Of a stretch of 64,000 bases of DNA, positions 48,514 to 59,320 are shown piece by piece. The stretch covers positions 9,689,501 through 9,753,500 of the forward strand of contig JAMPIT010000493.1 in NCBI GenBank assembly GCA_026261815.1, written 5' to 3'. The translations under genes were made by a program, and so were the position numbers. The notes below the pieces were generated by a model that was not told the origin of the DNA, made no database searches, and was given only the letters and a program-made list of their open reading frames with translations. Position 1 is the stretch's first letter. Every line of letters begins with the position of its first letter. Source of the DNA: Monarcha castaneiventris obscurior. Lineage: Eukaryota; Chordata; Aves; Passeriformes; Monarchidae.

Positions 48514-51009
48514 GATGCCTCCACAAAGCATCTCCTTTGCCAGGCAGCCAAAACCCAGTGGCCTTTACACTCCATGGCTAAAACCCATCCTGGTCCCACC
48601 AAAATGGGCTAAAATCCATCGATTTCCAGGAGCAGAGGAATTTTTCACACCTCCAGCAGATTAAAGCATTTCACCACTAAGCAAATCCTTCCTCCTCATC
48701 CAGAGGGACCCTCCAGGCCAGGAGCTCCAAATCCTCTGGGAGAACGCTCAGCCCAGCACCATTTTAATCCGAATTTGACATTCAAATTCCAGGGGCAGCC
48801 TCGGGAGCTGTGGAGCTTTTGCACCACCAGAGCCCCTTCTCCAAGTGGGAATCAGAGCCCTGGTTCCATGAGAGCTCTGCTCGAGCTGGGCTGGTTTTAC
48901 AGAGCTGCTCCCATCCAACTCCATCTCCTGCGCAATGGAATTGATGAGAACTTCCAACAAACATCACCAAGGTTTGTTTTTTTTTTATAGGAGGAAAACT
49001 CCAGGCTGAGTTTTCAACAATAAAAGCTGTTTTAGTGCATTCCTGCCGTTGCCAAATTAGTGCTGAGTGTGCTTTGCTTTGCTCCTCTGTTTTGCTTTTA
49101 TGTGCCTGAGTTTCCTAAAAAATCAAGGGGAAGGAGCAGGGAGGGAACACAGAGTTTTTTCCAAAAGAAGTGATGAATCCTAATGATAAATAGAAGTGAA
49201 GGATCTGTTCTCTGGGGTGCCACAGGAGAGCAAGATGTTCCTACGAATTTAAAACAGAATAAGAGGAGGAAAAAGAATTTTCTACCAACTTCCATCAAAT
49301 TTATCTAAAGAGGAATCAATGAATAAATAAATAGTTCATTAGGCTGCCCTGAAGTGTTATTTAGAACTGATTTAAGGGATGTTTAGAGAAAAATCTGAGC
49401 TAAGAACTGATCCCATTAAGCCTTCCCAGCACTCCTTGGCTTCTTTTCCATGAAACAACCAGGGCTGCTCTTTGACAGAAACTCTGGGGTTTGAGAAAAT
49501 TAAAATATCCCAACAAAATGCCTGGTTTTCTGGAGAAAATCCGATTTTTCTTAAATAAAAAATACATCCTGGAAAACATTAAAGGTTTCTCGTCTTTATT
49601 GAGAGCTAAAATATTTCATTATGCATTATTAGGTGATTTCATTAGGCATTATTATAAATGCCTAAAAAGAGTCTGTTTGGAAGGAAAATCTCCATGGATT
49701 TTGGAAAAGCATTTCAGTTGTCTCCTTTTTGGTCTGTGGGTGACTGGGATGGGAACCTGGGGCTCCTGGGAAGGGATATCCCAAGAGAAGGTGATGGGAA
49801 AATTGGGAAAATTGGGCTTTAATTCATCCCAACTTCAGCTCTCACAAACTCAACACCATCAACTTTCACCTCTTCCAAGAAGTTAAAATTCAATCAATTC
49901 CAACTCAGCCAATTCAATCATGTTCTTTTCACTTCCCCTCCATGGCCCTCACCAACCCCTGGGATATTTGGAGCCTCGGGAACATTTGCCATGAGGGAAT
50001 GGCACAGAGCTGGCCTTGGGATCCGAGCTGGAGGATTTATGGCTAAATGAACATTACAAATGGAAAGCGTCCTCGCACGAGCCCTCAGAGCTCTGACAGC
50101 ACCATCAGCACATCCCAGCGGGGCTGGAAAAAACTCCCTCATTCCCTCGATCCTGGAGAGTCATTTTGATCTTCCCTGGAGTTTCTCTGTCACAGAAATC
50201 ATCCCCTGCTCGTTCTGTAAACGATCCCCTGCACGTTCGATGCTTTCTCAGTCCGTGCTTCTTGTACAAAGGTTATTTTGGGGGATCCCTGGATTTTCCT
50301 ACTGAGTTTAGGATTTTTCCCTGCCTGCCCTAAATCGCCCCCTGGTTATCCGTGAGCAGTGACTTCCAGAGCAGTTGGGTTCCCCTGGATGAAAAGCTCT
50401 GTAGAAACATCAGATTATCCCCATTTAACATTCCCTTTTTTAATTCCATGTTTACAGCCTCTGGCAGGGGGTCCCCATCGTTCTTTTTTGTTAAAATCAG
50501 GGTGCTGACAATCTGTGGACATGGATTTTTTTGGGTATCTGTGCACAATTCCAGCGCTGGCTGAAATTTTTGGAGGAATCCCAGGATTTGCTCATTATCA
50601 CTTTAACCACGATCCACAAAGGAGGGGGCACGGGGGGACACATCCAAGGAAAATAGATAAAATCTTATTCCCAGTGTTTCGACAGGGCTGCCTTGTGTTT
50701 ACAGGACGGGGCTCCCGCTGTGAAAGCGAAAGAAAATTATGGGTTTTTTCCCAAAAAGAGGAGGAATTGGCTTTCTAGGACAGTTTTCTTTATGGATTCT
50801 CCAGAGGGGAACGCTGAAACTGCGAGGAGAGGGAGCCTGGAGCAGAGCAGGAGGGTTGGGATGATGCCCTGCAGGCCCTGCAACTCCCTGGCCACCCATT
50901 CCCAAAGCACCTGAACCATTCCAAGCAAAGAAAGGAGAACTTGACATCAAAACCCCCCAGAAACTCCAGTTTGGAAAGTTGGAATTGGGGCTCGGTGCTG
51001 GATCATCTC
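48514..51009. other. Non-coding stretch, nothing recognised
   Basis: No gene or repeat family was recognised. A small GGGAAAATT duplication occurs near 49797-49816. Confidence 0.5.
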
Positions 51010-51015
51010 CCCTCT
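51010..51015. repeat. Left target-site duplication of LTR copy 2
   Basis: CCCTCT is repeated directly after the LTR at 51668-51673. This 6-bp duplication differs from that of copy 1. Confidence 0.7.
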
Positions 51016-51667
51016 TGTGGGAATCCAGAGTGCAGGGAATATTTCTCTGCCTGTTTTGAAGAAAAAAAACCCTAAACAATGTAGTTTTCAACCTTTATCC
51101 ATGGAGGAAACTGCCTGCTCTCTGGGAGGAATTAAAATCCACACAGATGTGAACGAGGTGATAGAATATGAGGTAAGGCTGTCACAGGGGGAAGAATTTA
51201 GAAGTTTTAGGTTTGTTAATGTAGTAAATAGATAAATAGTGAAAGTTCCAAGATGGAGGAGACCTTGTAGTTTTAAACCTCCGTCTTTCTTCTTCTAGTG
51301 CCCCATATTTTGCAGCAAAAGTAGTTTAGGATGATTGGATGAAAAGTTCAGAGTTTGGGCCTGCGTGTCAGAGTGATTTACTGAACATTGGAGGAAAAGT
51401 AAAAATATCTGTTGTTTCAAGTCTTTATTGGTTAATTTACCTTTAAAAGAGCTGTGAAATCTTGATAAGGGGCCATTTTCTTGCTTTCTCTTGCCATGTT
51501 CTGCTCTGCTGTGTCTTTTCTATGCTAATAGCTGATATCACTAAAATAAACAACTCTCTGAAGAAGCAATTGCTGCAAGTTTGCCTCGTCCATCTATCGA
51601 GTTCCTTGCAAGGACTCTAAAATCCTCTCCCATCAAGAGAGGCTGATTTACGGCACGACCTGTGTCA
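51016..51667 (+). mobile_element. Solo LTR of an endogenous retrovirus (copy 2)
   Basis: This 652-bp element starts TGTGGGAATC and ends GTGTCA, flanked by the 6-bp repeat CCCTCT. It is homologous over its full length to the reverse complement of 2744-3406. Signals in order are an inverted CCAAT (ATTGG, 51427-51431), a TATA-like TTTAAAAG (51442-51449), AATAAA (51545-51550), then about 115 bp of U5-like sequence. No viral coding region adjoins it, so it is a solo LTR. A 6-bp target duplication is usual for ERVK-type elements, but the class is not certain because copy 1 shows only 5 bp. Confidence 0.9.
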
Positions 51668-51673
51668 CCCTCT
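51668..51673. repeat. Right target-site duplication of LTR copy 2
   Basis: CCCTCT matches 51010-51015. Confidence 0.7.
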
Positions 51674-54600
51674 CCCAACTGGACAACTTTCCCCGTGTCC
51701 TGTGCAGCTCCAGCAGGACAAATTTCCCCTCCCAGTGGCTGAGCCACCATCCCGAGGCTTCCCTGATCCTGGGATCCCTCTGGGAAAGGCAGAGCCAGAG
51801 CCTGGGAGTGATCCCAGGTAATCCAGAGGTGCTGCCTGATGTGCTGCCTGCATCCCAGCTCCTGTGAAACCGGGGAGGCTGCTCTGCTTTTAGCCCCAAT
51901 TCCATCCCTGGAATTACCACCAGGAGCTGTTACCTGCCCATCATCACCGCTCCACACACTTCATAACTCCCCACACCAAATCCCACCTCCCAAATTCCCA
52001 GCCTGGCCTGAAATGCTGGGAAAAGCATTCACCAGTCAGCTCAGGAAGGCTTTAAAAATCAACAAAGAAAGGTTCGAGCAATCAGGGCTTTCTCTCCCTC
52101 TCAATTCCTGCATTTCTGGTTTATTTTTTTGATTTATTTCCATGGGAAGCTGAGGACACCGATTCTTCCCTGTCTGGCAGAGAGATACTGAACTGAATCA
52201 CTGATTCTCTGATTTATTCACAGATGAATCTCTGATTTATTCACAGATAAATCCTACAGAATTTTTTTAGGTGCGCACTTGAAACTGTCAAATGTCAGGG
52301 GTTTAGACACAAAATTCAAAATATCTGAAACAGTCACCACCTCCATATTAAAAATCTGGATTGAGGCAGTGCCCAAATAGGTAAAAGTGGAAACTTGAAA
52401 ATAGCGGTGTGGGCTTTACCCTTGACTGGGAAATCAGTGAATAATCAGCAATATTTGTCCTGGGAATGCTGCATGTGTTAATATTTCAGATTAATATGTC
52501 AATGTTAAAAAGGACACAGTTTGGAACATGCTCTCCTTATAAAAATGAGTGAAAATTTTGCTTTTTAGCTCTGAAGGAAGGAGAGCAGAGCAAACCTGTT
52601 CATCCTCTCACAGCAGCAGTGATTAATAAATTAATATTCTGCTGTGGTACAGCTGTAAGATGGTTCCCACTCTTCAGGATTTACCAGGCCAGTTAATCCC
52701 TGAAATCTCTCTGGAAAATGATCCTGATTGCACAACTGGAGCCTAAATTTAGTCAGGACTCCAAGTCATGGCACATCCCAGAGCACAAGGCTCCCTTGCC
52801 CAGCACTCACTGACAGCATTAAGTTTGAATTTAATTTGGCAAAGTCGTGGATCTGATAATTTGGTGCCAAAAACCCTGGTGGGTTAGGGCTGGATGGATT
52901 TGAAGCAATGCCCACTTTTGATTCCCAGGATTGTTTCCACACCAGGACTGGCTGCTCTCCCTGAGCACGAAGATGATCCTGCACACCCCACTGCACCCCA
53001 TATTCCAGCACAGGTTGTCCCTCCTCTCCACAGATTCCATTTTTGTGATTGGTTAGTTCATTAAATATCCCACTAAACTGGAATAATCCACTAAACAAAA
53101 TTCAGCCGTCCCAGTGCAGACTGAGATTAAAGTGGTGCTTAATAAAGCAAGACTGGGAGCTGTAGCACACCTGGAAGGTGAAATCTGTCAGTGCCAGCAG
53201 TGACCTGCAGCAGCAGAGCTGCAACTCAGATCCTCCTTGAGCCAAAACAAAACTGGAGACAGAGATTGGCATCTCCCTCCTGGCCCTGGGTTTTTGGAGG
53301 GCTCCCCAAGTGCAGCTCCACAATCAGTTTCCAGCCAATAAAAGGCAGAGACACAGATCCATAAAAACTTTCTGCATCTCATAAAACATAACATGCAGTG
53401 GCTAAATTAGAAATTCAGATCTTCCATGTACTTGGCTGGCTGGAAATGGAGACTCCAAATTGCTTGTTAGAAACCACAACGTGCTGGGCTGCTTTGGGTC
53501 TGTTTTCCCCCCAAACCCCCTCTTCCCACTCTGACATCTTCTCTCTTTTTCAGACCAGTCTTTCAACCACAGATTCAGAGGCAGATTTGGGTTTCAGTCT
53601 CAGGTCTCTTACTCACATAAAACGCTGCAATTAATTTATTGCAGTCTGGCCACAGTTGTTTTATTCATCACCATTGTGGAGCTCCCGTGAATGACGCCCA
53701 GGAGAGGCAATATCATCTCAACAAAAGCGTCCTGATGAAAGAAAGCTGAGGATTCGGGGAGAAACAGGCAGCTTGGGTACCTCCAGTGTGTTTCCTAGAG
53801 GATCTTTCTCCCAATAAAACATGATTTCATGTGATAACGAGGATACAGCCTGTGCAGGGAAGAAGCTGCCCTGTAAACACGTGTGGGAAATGTCAGAAAG
53901 GGAAAACACCACTGGAAGACACTGGAATGGAGCTTTGGCAGATCCGTGGATTCATCCACTTAAACCTCACACAAGGATTTGGGATGAAAATGCTGCCTTG
54001 AAAGGAGGGGCACATCCAGCAGGGAAATGGTCCCAGCTCTTTGCTGGGGGCTAAAATGCAGCTGGGGAGGATGTGAAAGAGGGAAATGCCCCTGTTCAAG
54101 GAGCTCTGGGACAGCCACAGGGCTCCTGATCCCTCCTGGGAAGAGCATTGTCCATCCACAGGAAAAGGCAGACCTGGGCTCTCCAAGGCCGATTTTGCAA
54201 TTTCATTTGGATCAGCTAAGGGGATTTGATGGGTACTGCCTACTCAAGGTGTTAGTTAAGGATTTACAGGGGGAAAAGACAGATCAGCCTTACAGAGCAG
54301 AGCTCTGGGCAGGCTGAGTGAGGGTGGGAGGCCTTTTCCAGGAGTCTGAGCTCTGTTTTGTTTTAGAGACATGAACACATGTAACTGGGGTTTATGGGCT
54401 GCAGGTATTCACCTAATTTGACTTTTGCCATCTCAACTGCTCTGTGTGAGGCTAAATCATGGCCTAGCCCTGGCCTCACTCACTGATTTCTTACTGCCAA
54501 GCTCAAGCACTGAAATGGGCTCTCATATTTTTATTCTCTTTTTTTTTTCAGTCAATACCTGCAACCCTCTGAAGTTCCAGCAGCCTGGGCCACTGACAAA

Positions 54601-55666
54601 ACCCTCTCATTGTGCTCCCAGCCTACCTGAGCAGCCCATCGGTTTTTCTGCCAGCTCTCTTCAATGAGAACATGAAAAGGGTTTGCATGTTCAGAAAGGA
54701 CTCACCAAAACACCCAGCTGAGACACCGAGCTGGGCTGTCTCCCCATGACACAGAGCCATGAGGTTCCCAGACTGCTGCTCAGAAAATCCAGCTCGGTGC
54801 CCCTGCCCAGCTCTGCCTCCTGTGCCAGGACATGTTGAAATTGGGCCCTGCTGGCGCTGCCTTTATTTACCACAGTGGCACTGACTTCATGCACCACGGC
54901 CCTTTCCACTGGGGCTGCCTCAGCCAAGGTCAGCATTGCGTAAAGCAGGAGCCCACAAATAGCAATTTCTTGCTATTTCGGAGGAGAATTACCAGTTCTG
55001 TTTGCATCAAGGAATCCCTGCTACACTCGGGACGTGGCAGAGCTGACTTAGTCAGAGTTTCTTGGATTAGGCAGCAATAAAAAAAAAGAGAGAGAGAGAA
55101 AGAACGATGAGTCAGTGCTGAGTGAAAATGTGCTCTGAAGCTTCTCATGGAAATAAAACCTCCTGAAAAATCATCTGCTGGGCTCCTACCCCCACTTGTG
55201 CTGTGTATTGGTGTAGACATGGGAATAAACACGTACATGTAAAGATTCAAGCAGGAATGAAGCCAGAAATGTTTGTGTACAAACTGCACCAAATTCTGGG
55301 TGGAGGTGAGCACAGAGCCCAGGAATAAAACCTCAGTCTGCTGAAGGACCTGCACAGCAAAGCAGCACGTGCCCTTGTGCCTACTTTGCACCAGAATCAA
55401 TGCTTTGGGAAAAACAATTCCCAGGAAGAAATGATCCTCTGATCCAGATTTTAAAGCTGTTGGTGGAATCACAGAGCAGATATTGTGCTCATCTTCTGTC
55501 ACGTGCCCGGGGCAACACAGGGACTCGGAGACATTTCACAGGTGGGAACTCCTGACTCCAAAGCACTGAGTCTTTTCTTCATGGCTTACTCAGAAAAGCA
55601 GCTTCCCTGGAAAACCTCCTGGATCCGCAGCACAAGGGAGCAGCGTGGCCATGCAGCAAGGTGCCT
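51674..55666. other. Non-coding stretch, small repeats only
   Basis: No gene or repeat family was recognised. There is a 21-bp near-duplication (CTGATTTATTCACAGAT) at 52208-52247, and a GA microsatellite at 55088-55099. The 190-codon frame at 54930-55502 (minus) has no recognisable domain. Confidence 0.5.
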
Positions 55667-55968
55667 GAATCATGGAGTCATGGAATCGTGGAGTCATGGA
55701 ACAAACATCATGGAATCATGGAATCATGGAATCATGGAGTCATGGAATCATGGAAAAGTTTGGGTACAGAACCATGGAATTGGAATGGTTTGGGCTGGAA
55801 GGGATCTCAAAGTTCATCTCATCCCACTCCTGCCATGGCAGAGACACCTTCTCCTATCCCAGGTTGTTCCAAGCCCCATCCAACCTGGCCTTGGACACCT
55901 TCAGAGATCCAGGGGCAGCCACAGCTCCTCTGGGCACCCTGTGCCAGGGCCTCCTCACCCTCATTAAA
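55667..55968 (-). mobile_element. CR1 LINE fragment with long tail array
   Basis: An antisense CR1. Its 8-bp tail repeat has about ten units (GAATCATG, GAGTCATG and variants) at 55667-55754. Next come GGTTTGGGCTGGAAGGGATC, CTCCTGCCATGGCAGAGACA, CATCCAACCTGGCCTTGGAC, then CAGCCACAGCTCCTCTGGGC and GCCAGGGCCTCCTCACCCTC. The largest tail array in the window belongs to this copy. Confidence 0.95.
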
Positions 55969-56180
55969 CCACATTAATCCTGTAACTAATTATCATCTGT
56001 GCGTTTCTGTAACAGGAAATAACCTTTGCTGCTCTTTTTCTGATGGAGCTAATTCAACAAAGAATTCCAGCTGAAGAGGTTGGCTGGTAGTTGTTTGTTC
56101 TGGTGTTCTTACGGTTGGGTTGCCTCAGAAGGTACAAGATGAGTGGGCAAAGAGCACAAAAACAGTCCCAGAGACAGGGA
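55969..56180. other. Short non-coding spacer
   Basis: Nothing was recognised between the CR1 fragment and the minisatellite. Confidence 0.5.
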
Positions 56181-56315
56181 TCCAGAAACAGAAACAATCC
56201 AGAAACCGAAATGATCTAGAAACCAAAATGATCCAGAAACCGAAACGATCCAGAAACCAAAACGACCCAGAAACCGAAACAATCCAGAAATAGAAACGAT
56301 CCAGAAACAGAAACC
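56181..56315. repeat. 17-bp minisatellite, eight units
   Basis: The unit TCCAGAAACCGAAACGA is repeated about eight times with one or two changes per copy (CCGAAA, CCAAAA, CAGAAA variants). The regular 17-bp period is not a multiple of three, so the array cycles through all three frames. Minus-strand frames that read as W/F/V/S-rich repeats here are products of this array, not genes. Confidence 0.95.
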
Positions 56316-57095
56316 TCCATGTGATTTGATTTCTCCTGCTTTGCCACATCCAATGAAGGTTTTACAAGACTCTGCACCCCCTAGAGCCCCCTCCTGCACG
56401 GTCCCCCCATGGCAGAGACACCCCCAGCTAAAACACCACCACAAACCCCACAGACACTTTGCAGGTCTCAGGGATCACCTTCACACAGAGGTCCTGCAGC
56501 AGGGAGATCCCGAATGCCGGACCCTGGTGGTGGAATGTCATTAATCAGAGGATAATGGACAGGAAGGTGGGTGGCTGCTGATAGTTTTGGCTCATTTAAG
56601 ACAGTTTTGGGAGGCCGCCAGGTTGTGTGGAGTATTTTCGAAATGTTTTAAACAATAAAGTCTTTACAATGTTATAAAATACCGGGGTGGCTCGAGTGGG
56701 TTTCAGACTGGCTGTGGGCCAGGAAAACCTCAGGATTCCAGTCAGCTGTAAGCTGGACTCCAGCTTGTGTCTGGGCTGGCTGAGGTCACTGACAGCCCTG
56801 GAACCCTCCCTGGTGTTTGGGCACCCCCAAAAAGGGGACGATGTCCTTGGCACTGGAGCTCCTGCACAACCCCAAAGCTCCACCTTGGCTCTTCGTGGCT
56901 TGGCTGCAGCTGATTTGTATTTGATGGAGATGCCCTTTCCTTCAAGCCCTGTGTAATTCTGAAAGAAAATATTCCACTGATGATGAGTAGGGATGAAGTT
57001 CCATCATACTCCAGGCTGGATTTCACAGCGTGTCTTGTCAGAAAGGGAAATATGAGGCGTAAGGGACAGACAGATGCCTGCAGGGATGTGAAGAG
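56316..57095. other. Non-coding stretch, nothing recognised
   Basis: No gene or repeat family was recognised. An AATAAA occurs at 56654 without any gene to end. Confidence 0.5.
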
Positions 57096-57176
57096 TGGAA
57101 TCATGGAATCATTGAGCAGTTTGGGGTGAAGAGGACTTTTAGAGGACCTCTAGTCCAACCCCATGTGCCCCACGGA
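57096..57176 (-). mobile_element. CR1 LINE fragment, extreme 3' end
   Basis: Antisense CR1: a TGGAATCATGGAATCATTGAG tail, then GAGGACTTTTAGAGGACCTC and TAGTCCAACCCC. About 80 bp remain before the truncated 5' end, which faces the next fragment. Confidence 0.8.
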
Positions 57177-57200
57177 GCCTTAACCTGGAGAAGATCTGAC

Positions 57201-57294
57201 GGGGTTTAGTGGGAACATTGGGATTCAGTCAAAGGTTGGACTTGATGATCTTGGAAGTCTTTTCCAACCTTCATTATCCCAAGAATTCTCTAAG
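57201..57294 (+). mobile_element. CR1 LINE fragment, 3' end
   Basis: Sense orientation: AAAGGTTGGACTTGATGATC, TTGGAAGTCTTTTCCAACC, then a decayed tail (CATTATCCCAAGAATTCTC). It lies only 25 bp from the preceding minus-strand fragment, with the two truncated 5' sides facing each other. Confidence 0.75.
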
Positions 57295-58299
57295 AACGAG
57301 GGCAGCAGTCAGGTAAAAAATTCTCCCTGGCTTTGGCTTCATGCTCTGTTTGCTCCTCAGCTGGGGCAGGACCCTCTCACACCACGTCCTTCCCAAAGCT
57401 GGGACCCCTCCCATCCCTATTCCAGCCCCTTCCCAACCACGGCTGCAATTCCCAATTCCAGGCATAAAAAGCTGCTCCACATTCAGGATCAGCAAGGCCA
57501 AACCAGGATCAGAGGGTTCGTAAATAATTACTGGGTTTTTGTTTCTGTTGGGCACCCCTTGATTGCACAAAGCAGTGAATTAATTGTATTCATATGAGCA
57601 AATGTTCTAAATCACAGACCAGGCTCCTTATCCTTATCCACAGGAGGTTGTCACACTTCCACTAAAATTAGGGAAAATTCTGTGCTCTCTTGAGAGCTCT
57701 AACACTGAGGTATTTCAGCATTTTAAGAGTACAAGTTTCCCATTCTGGTAAAAGTGGTATTATTTAATATTATTAATTTATTATTGTTTAGTTTCAATTT
57801 GATTTTGGTAAAATATCACCCTGATTTTTTATTATTATTATTTTTATTCCAGAAAATCATTCTGTTCCCAAACAAGACACAGTTCAGATGGTTTTATTTA
57901 TAGGAAAGTAAAAGCTAAACCTGAAGTTATCGTTCCCTCCCTTCTGTGTTTCCAAAAACATGATTTGTCCCAATAGAAAAAATGGGAGAAATAACTTGTC
58001 ATAATATCGGGCATCAAAAGGAGCCTGACAATCCCAGACCCTGGAAGCCACATTTGCAAACAAAGCACCCTAAATGGAAACCAGAAGAATTAAGAGTTAA
58101 CCAATTTCATTGCTTTTCCTTTAAAAAATCCTTTCATGGTGGAAGGTTCTTGGTGTGTTTTGATGTTCTGGAAATCTAAAGCAAAATAATCAAGGATGGA
58201 GGGAAACCTCTCAATCTGTGGGACTCCAGGGAAGGGAAATTCTGCCTCTGGAGAGGGATTTTCACTTTTCTTCAAGACAGAACCTGAACAAACCCATCC
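57295..58299. other. Non-coding stretch, AT-rich simple sequence
   Basis: No gene was recognised. ATT/TAT-rich simple sequence lies at 57760-57850. Confidence 0.5.
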
Positions 58300-58572
58300 T
58301 CTGATGGGCACCGATCTCTGCTCCCTGTGACAGGGACAGGACCCAGGGAATGCTGGAGCTGTGCCAGGGAGGTTTAGGATGGATTTTAGGGAAAGGTTCT
58401 TCCCCCAGAGGGTGCTGGGCACTGCCCAGGCTCCTCAGGGAACGGGCACGGCCCTGAGGCTGCCAGAGCTCCAGGAGGGCTTGGGCAGCACTGCCAGGGA
58501 TGCCCAGGGTGGGATTTTGGGGTGTTGGACTCGATGCTGGTGGGTCCCTTCCAGCTCAGGATACTCTGTGAG
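58300..58572 (+). mobile_element. CR1 LINE fragment, 3' end
   Basis: Sense CR1 with the best-preserved 3' untranslated block in the window: GGACAGGACCCAGGGAATG, GAGCTGTGCCAGGGAGGTTT, GGTTCTTCCCCCAGAGGGTG, then TTGGACTCGATGCTGGTGGG and CCCTTCCAGCTCAGGATACTC, ending TGTGAG. It is 5'-truncated and the left border is approximate. Confidence 0.9.
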
Positions 58573-59076
58573 CCTTGCCAAGGTCTCTCTGGTGTGGCTG
58601 TGCCGTGGGTTATTTATGGCTCCGGCTCACGGCGTTTGTCAGGGCCACACTTTCCCTTTTCAGCAGATTTGGATTGATCCCCGAAATGAAACCCGCTGTA
58701 ACCAAAGACACTCCGAGCACTCACAATGGGCAGGACTAACAGGCCCCCACAAAATAAAATAAACAGATATAAAAGCAAATTGGGCAAGACATTCTCGATG
58801 TTACTCCAACTCCTCGCTCGGTGTCGGATGAACGCTTCTGGAACGTGAGGGTTCACTCTCCCTACAGGGCTCTCCCTGTTCCTGGCACTGCTTTGTAGGG
58901 CCCAGGGACTCCTTTCCCTGTGCACACATCCCAAACTCTCCCTCACAGCCAGGTGCACACCGAGGCAGGAGCAGTGGGCATCCTGCTCCGAGCATTTCAT
59001 TGTTGATCATTTTGTAGGCATCAAGAGTTCGGAGCATTTCCTCTTCCCAACTCCTCCTCGTGGCATTTCTCAGGAT
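58573..59076. other. Non-coding spacer between two CR1 fragments
   Basis: No gene was recognised. Retained CpGs near 58620-58690 (GGCTCACGGCGTTTGTC) may mark a constrained element, but this is uncertain. Confidence 0.45.
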
Positions 59077-59320
59077 GAATCCCAGCATGGTTTGAGTTGG
59101 AAGGACCTTAAAGCTCATCCAGTGCCACCCCTGCCATGGTTAGGGACACCTCCCACTGTCCCAGGCTGCTCCAAGCCCTGGCCTTGGGCACTTCCAAGGA
59201 TGGGGATTTCAAAAATTCTCTGGGCACCCCATGCCAGGGCCTCCCCACCCTCTGAGTAGAGGATTTCTTCCTAAAATCTAACCTAACCCTGCCCTCTGCC
59301 AGTTTAAAACCTTGCTTTTA
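59077..59320 (-). mobile_element. CR1 LINE fragment
   Basis: Antisense CR1 about 245 bp long. It contains GCATGGTTTGAGTTGGAAGG, CACCCCTGCCATGGTTAGGG, ACACCTCCCACTGTCCCAGG, then AGGATTTCTTCCTAAAATC, CTAACCTAACCCTGCCCTC and GCCAGTTTAAAACC. It has the longest internal extent of the antisense copies here. The tail repeat is nearly gone. Confidence 0.95.

Noticed and set aside
48264..48664. Frames rich in W, V, D and F repeats
   Set aside because: A product of the GTGGATTT minisatellite.
2744..51667. The two LTRs as ends of one giant provirus
   Set aside because: They are in opposite orientations, 48 kb apart, and carry different target duplications, and no viral genes lie between them.
54930..55502. 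190-codon reading frame on the minus strand
   Set aside because: Sequence shows no family motif. Hydrophobic and serine-rich parts come from A/G-rich DNA (including the GA microsatellite). No exon borders support it.
55485..55967. 160-codon frame with HGIMESWN-type repeats
   Set aside because: The repeats are the translated CR1 8-bp tail array. The rest is antisense CR1.
56109..56444. Minus-strand frame with repeated FWIVSVSGSF-like stretches
   Set aside because: A translation of the 17-bp minisatellite. Not a membrane or solenoid protein.
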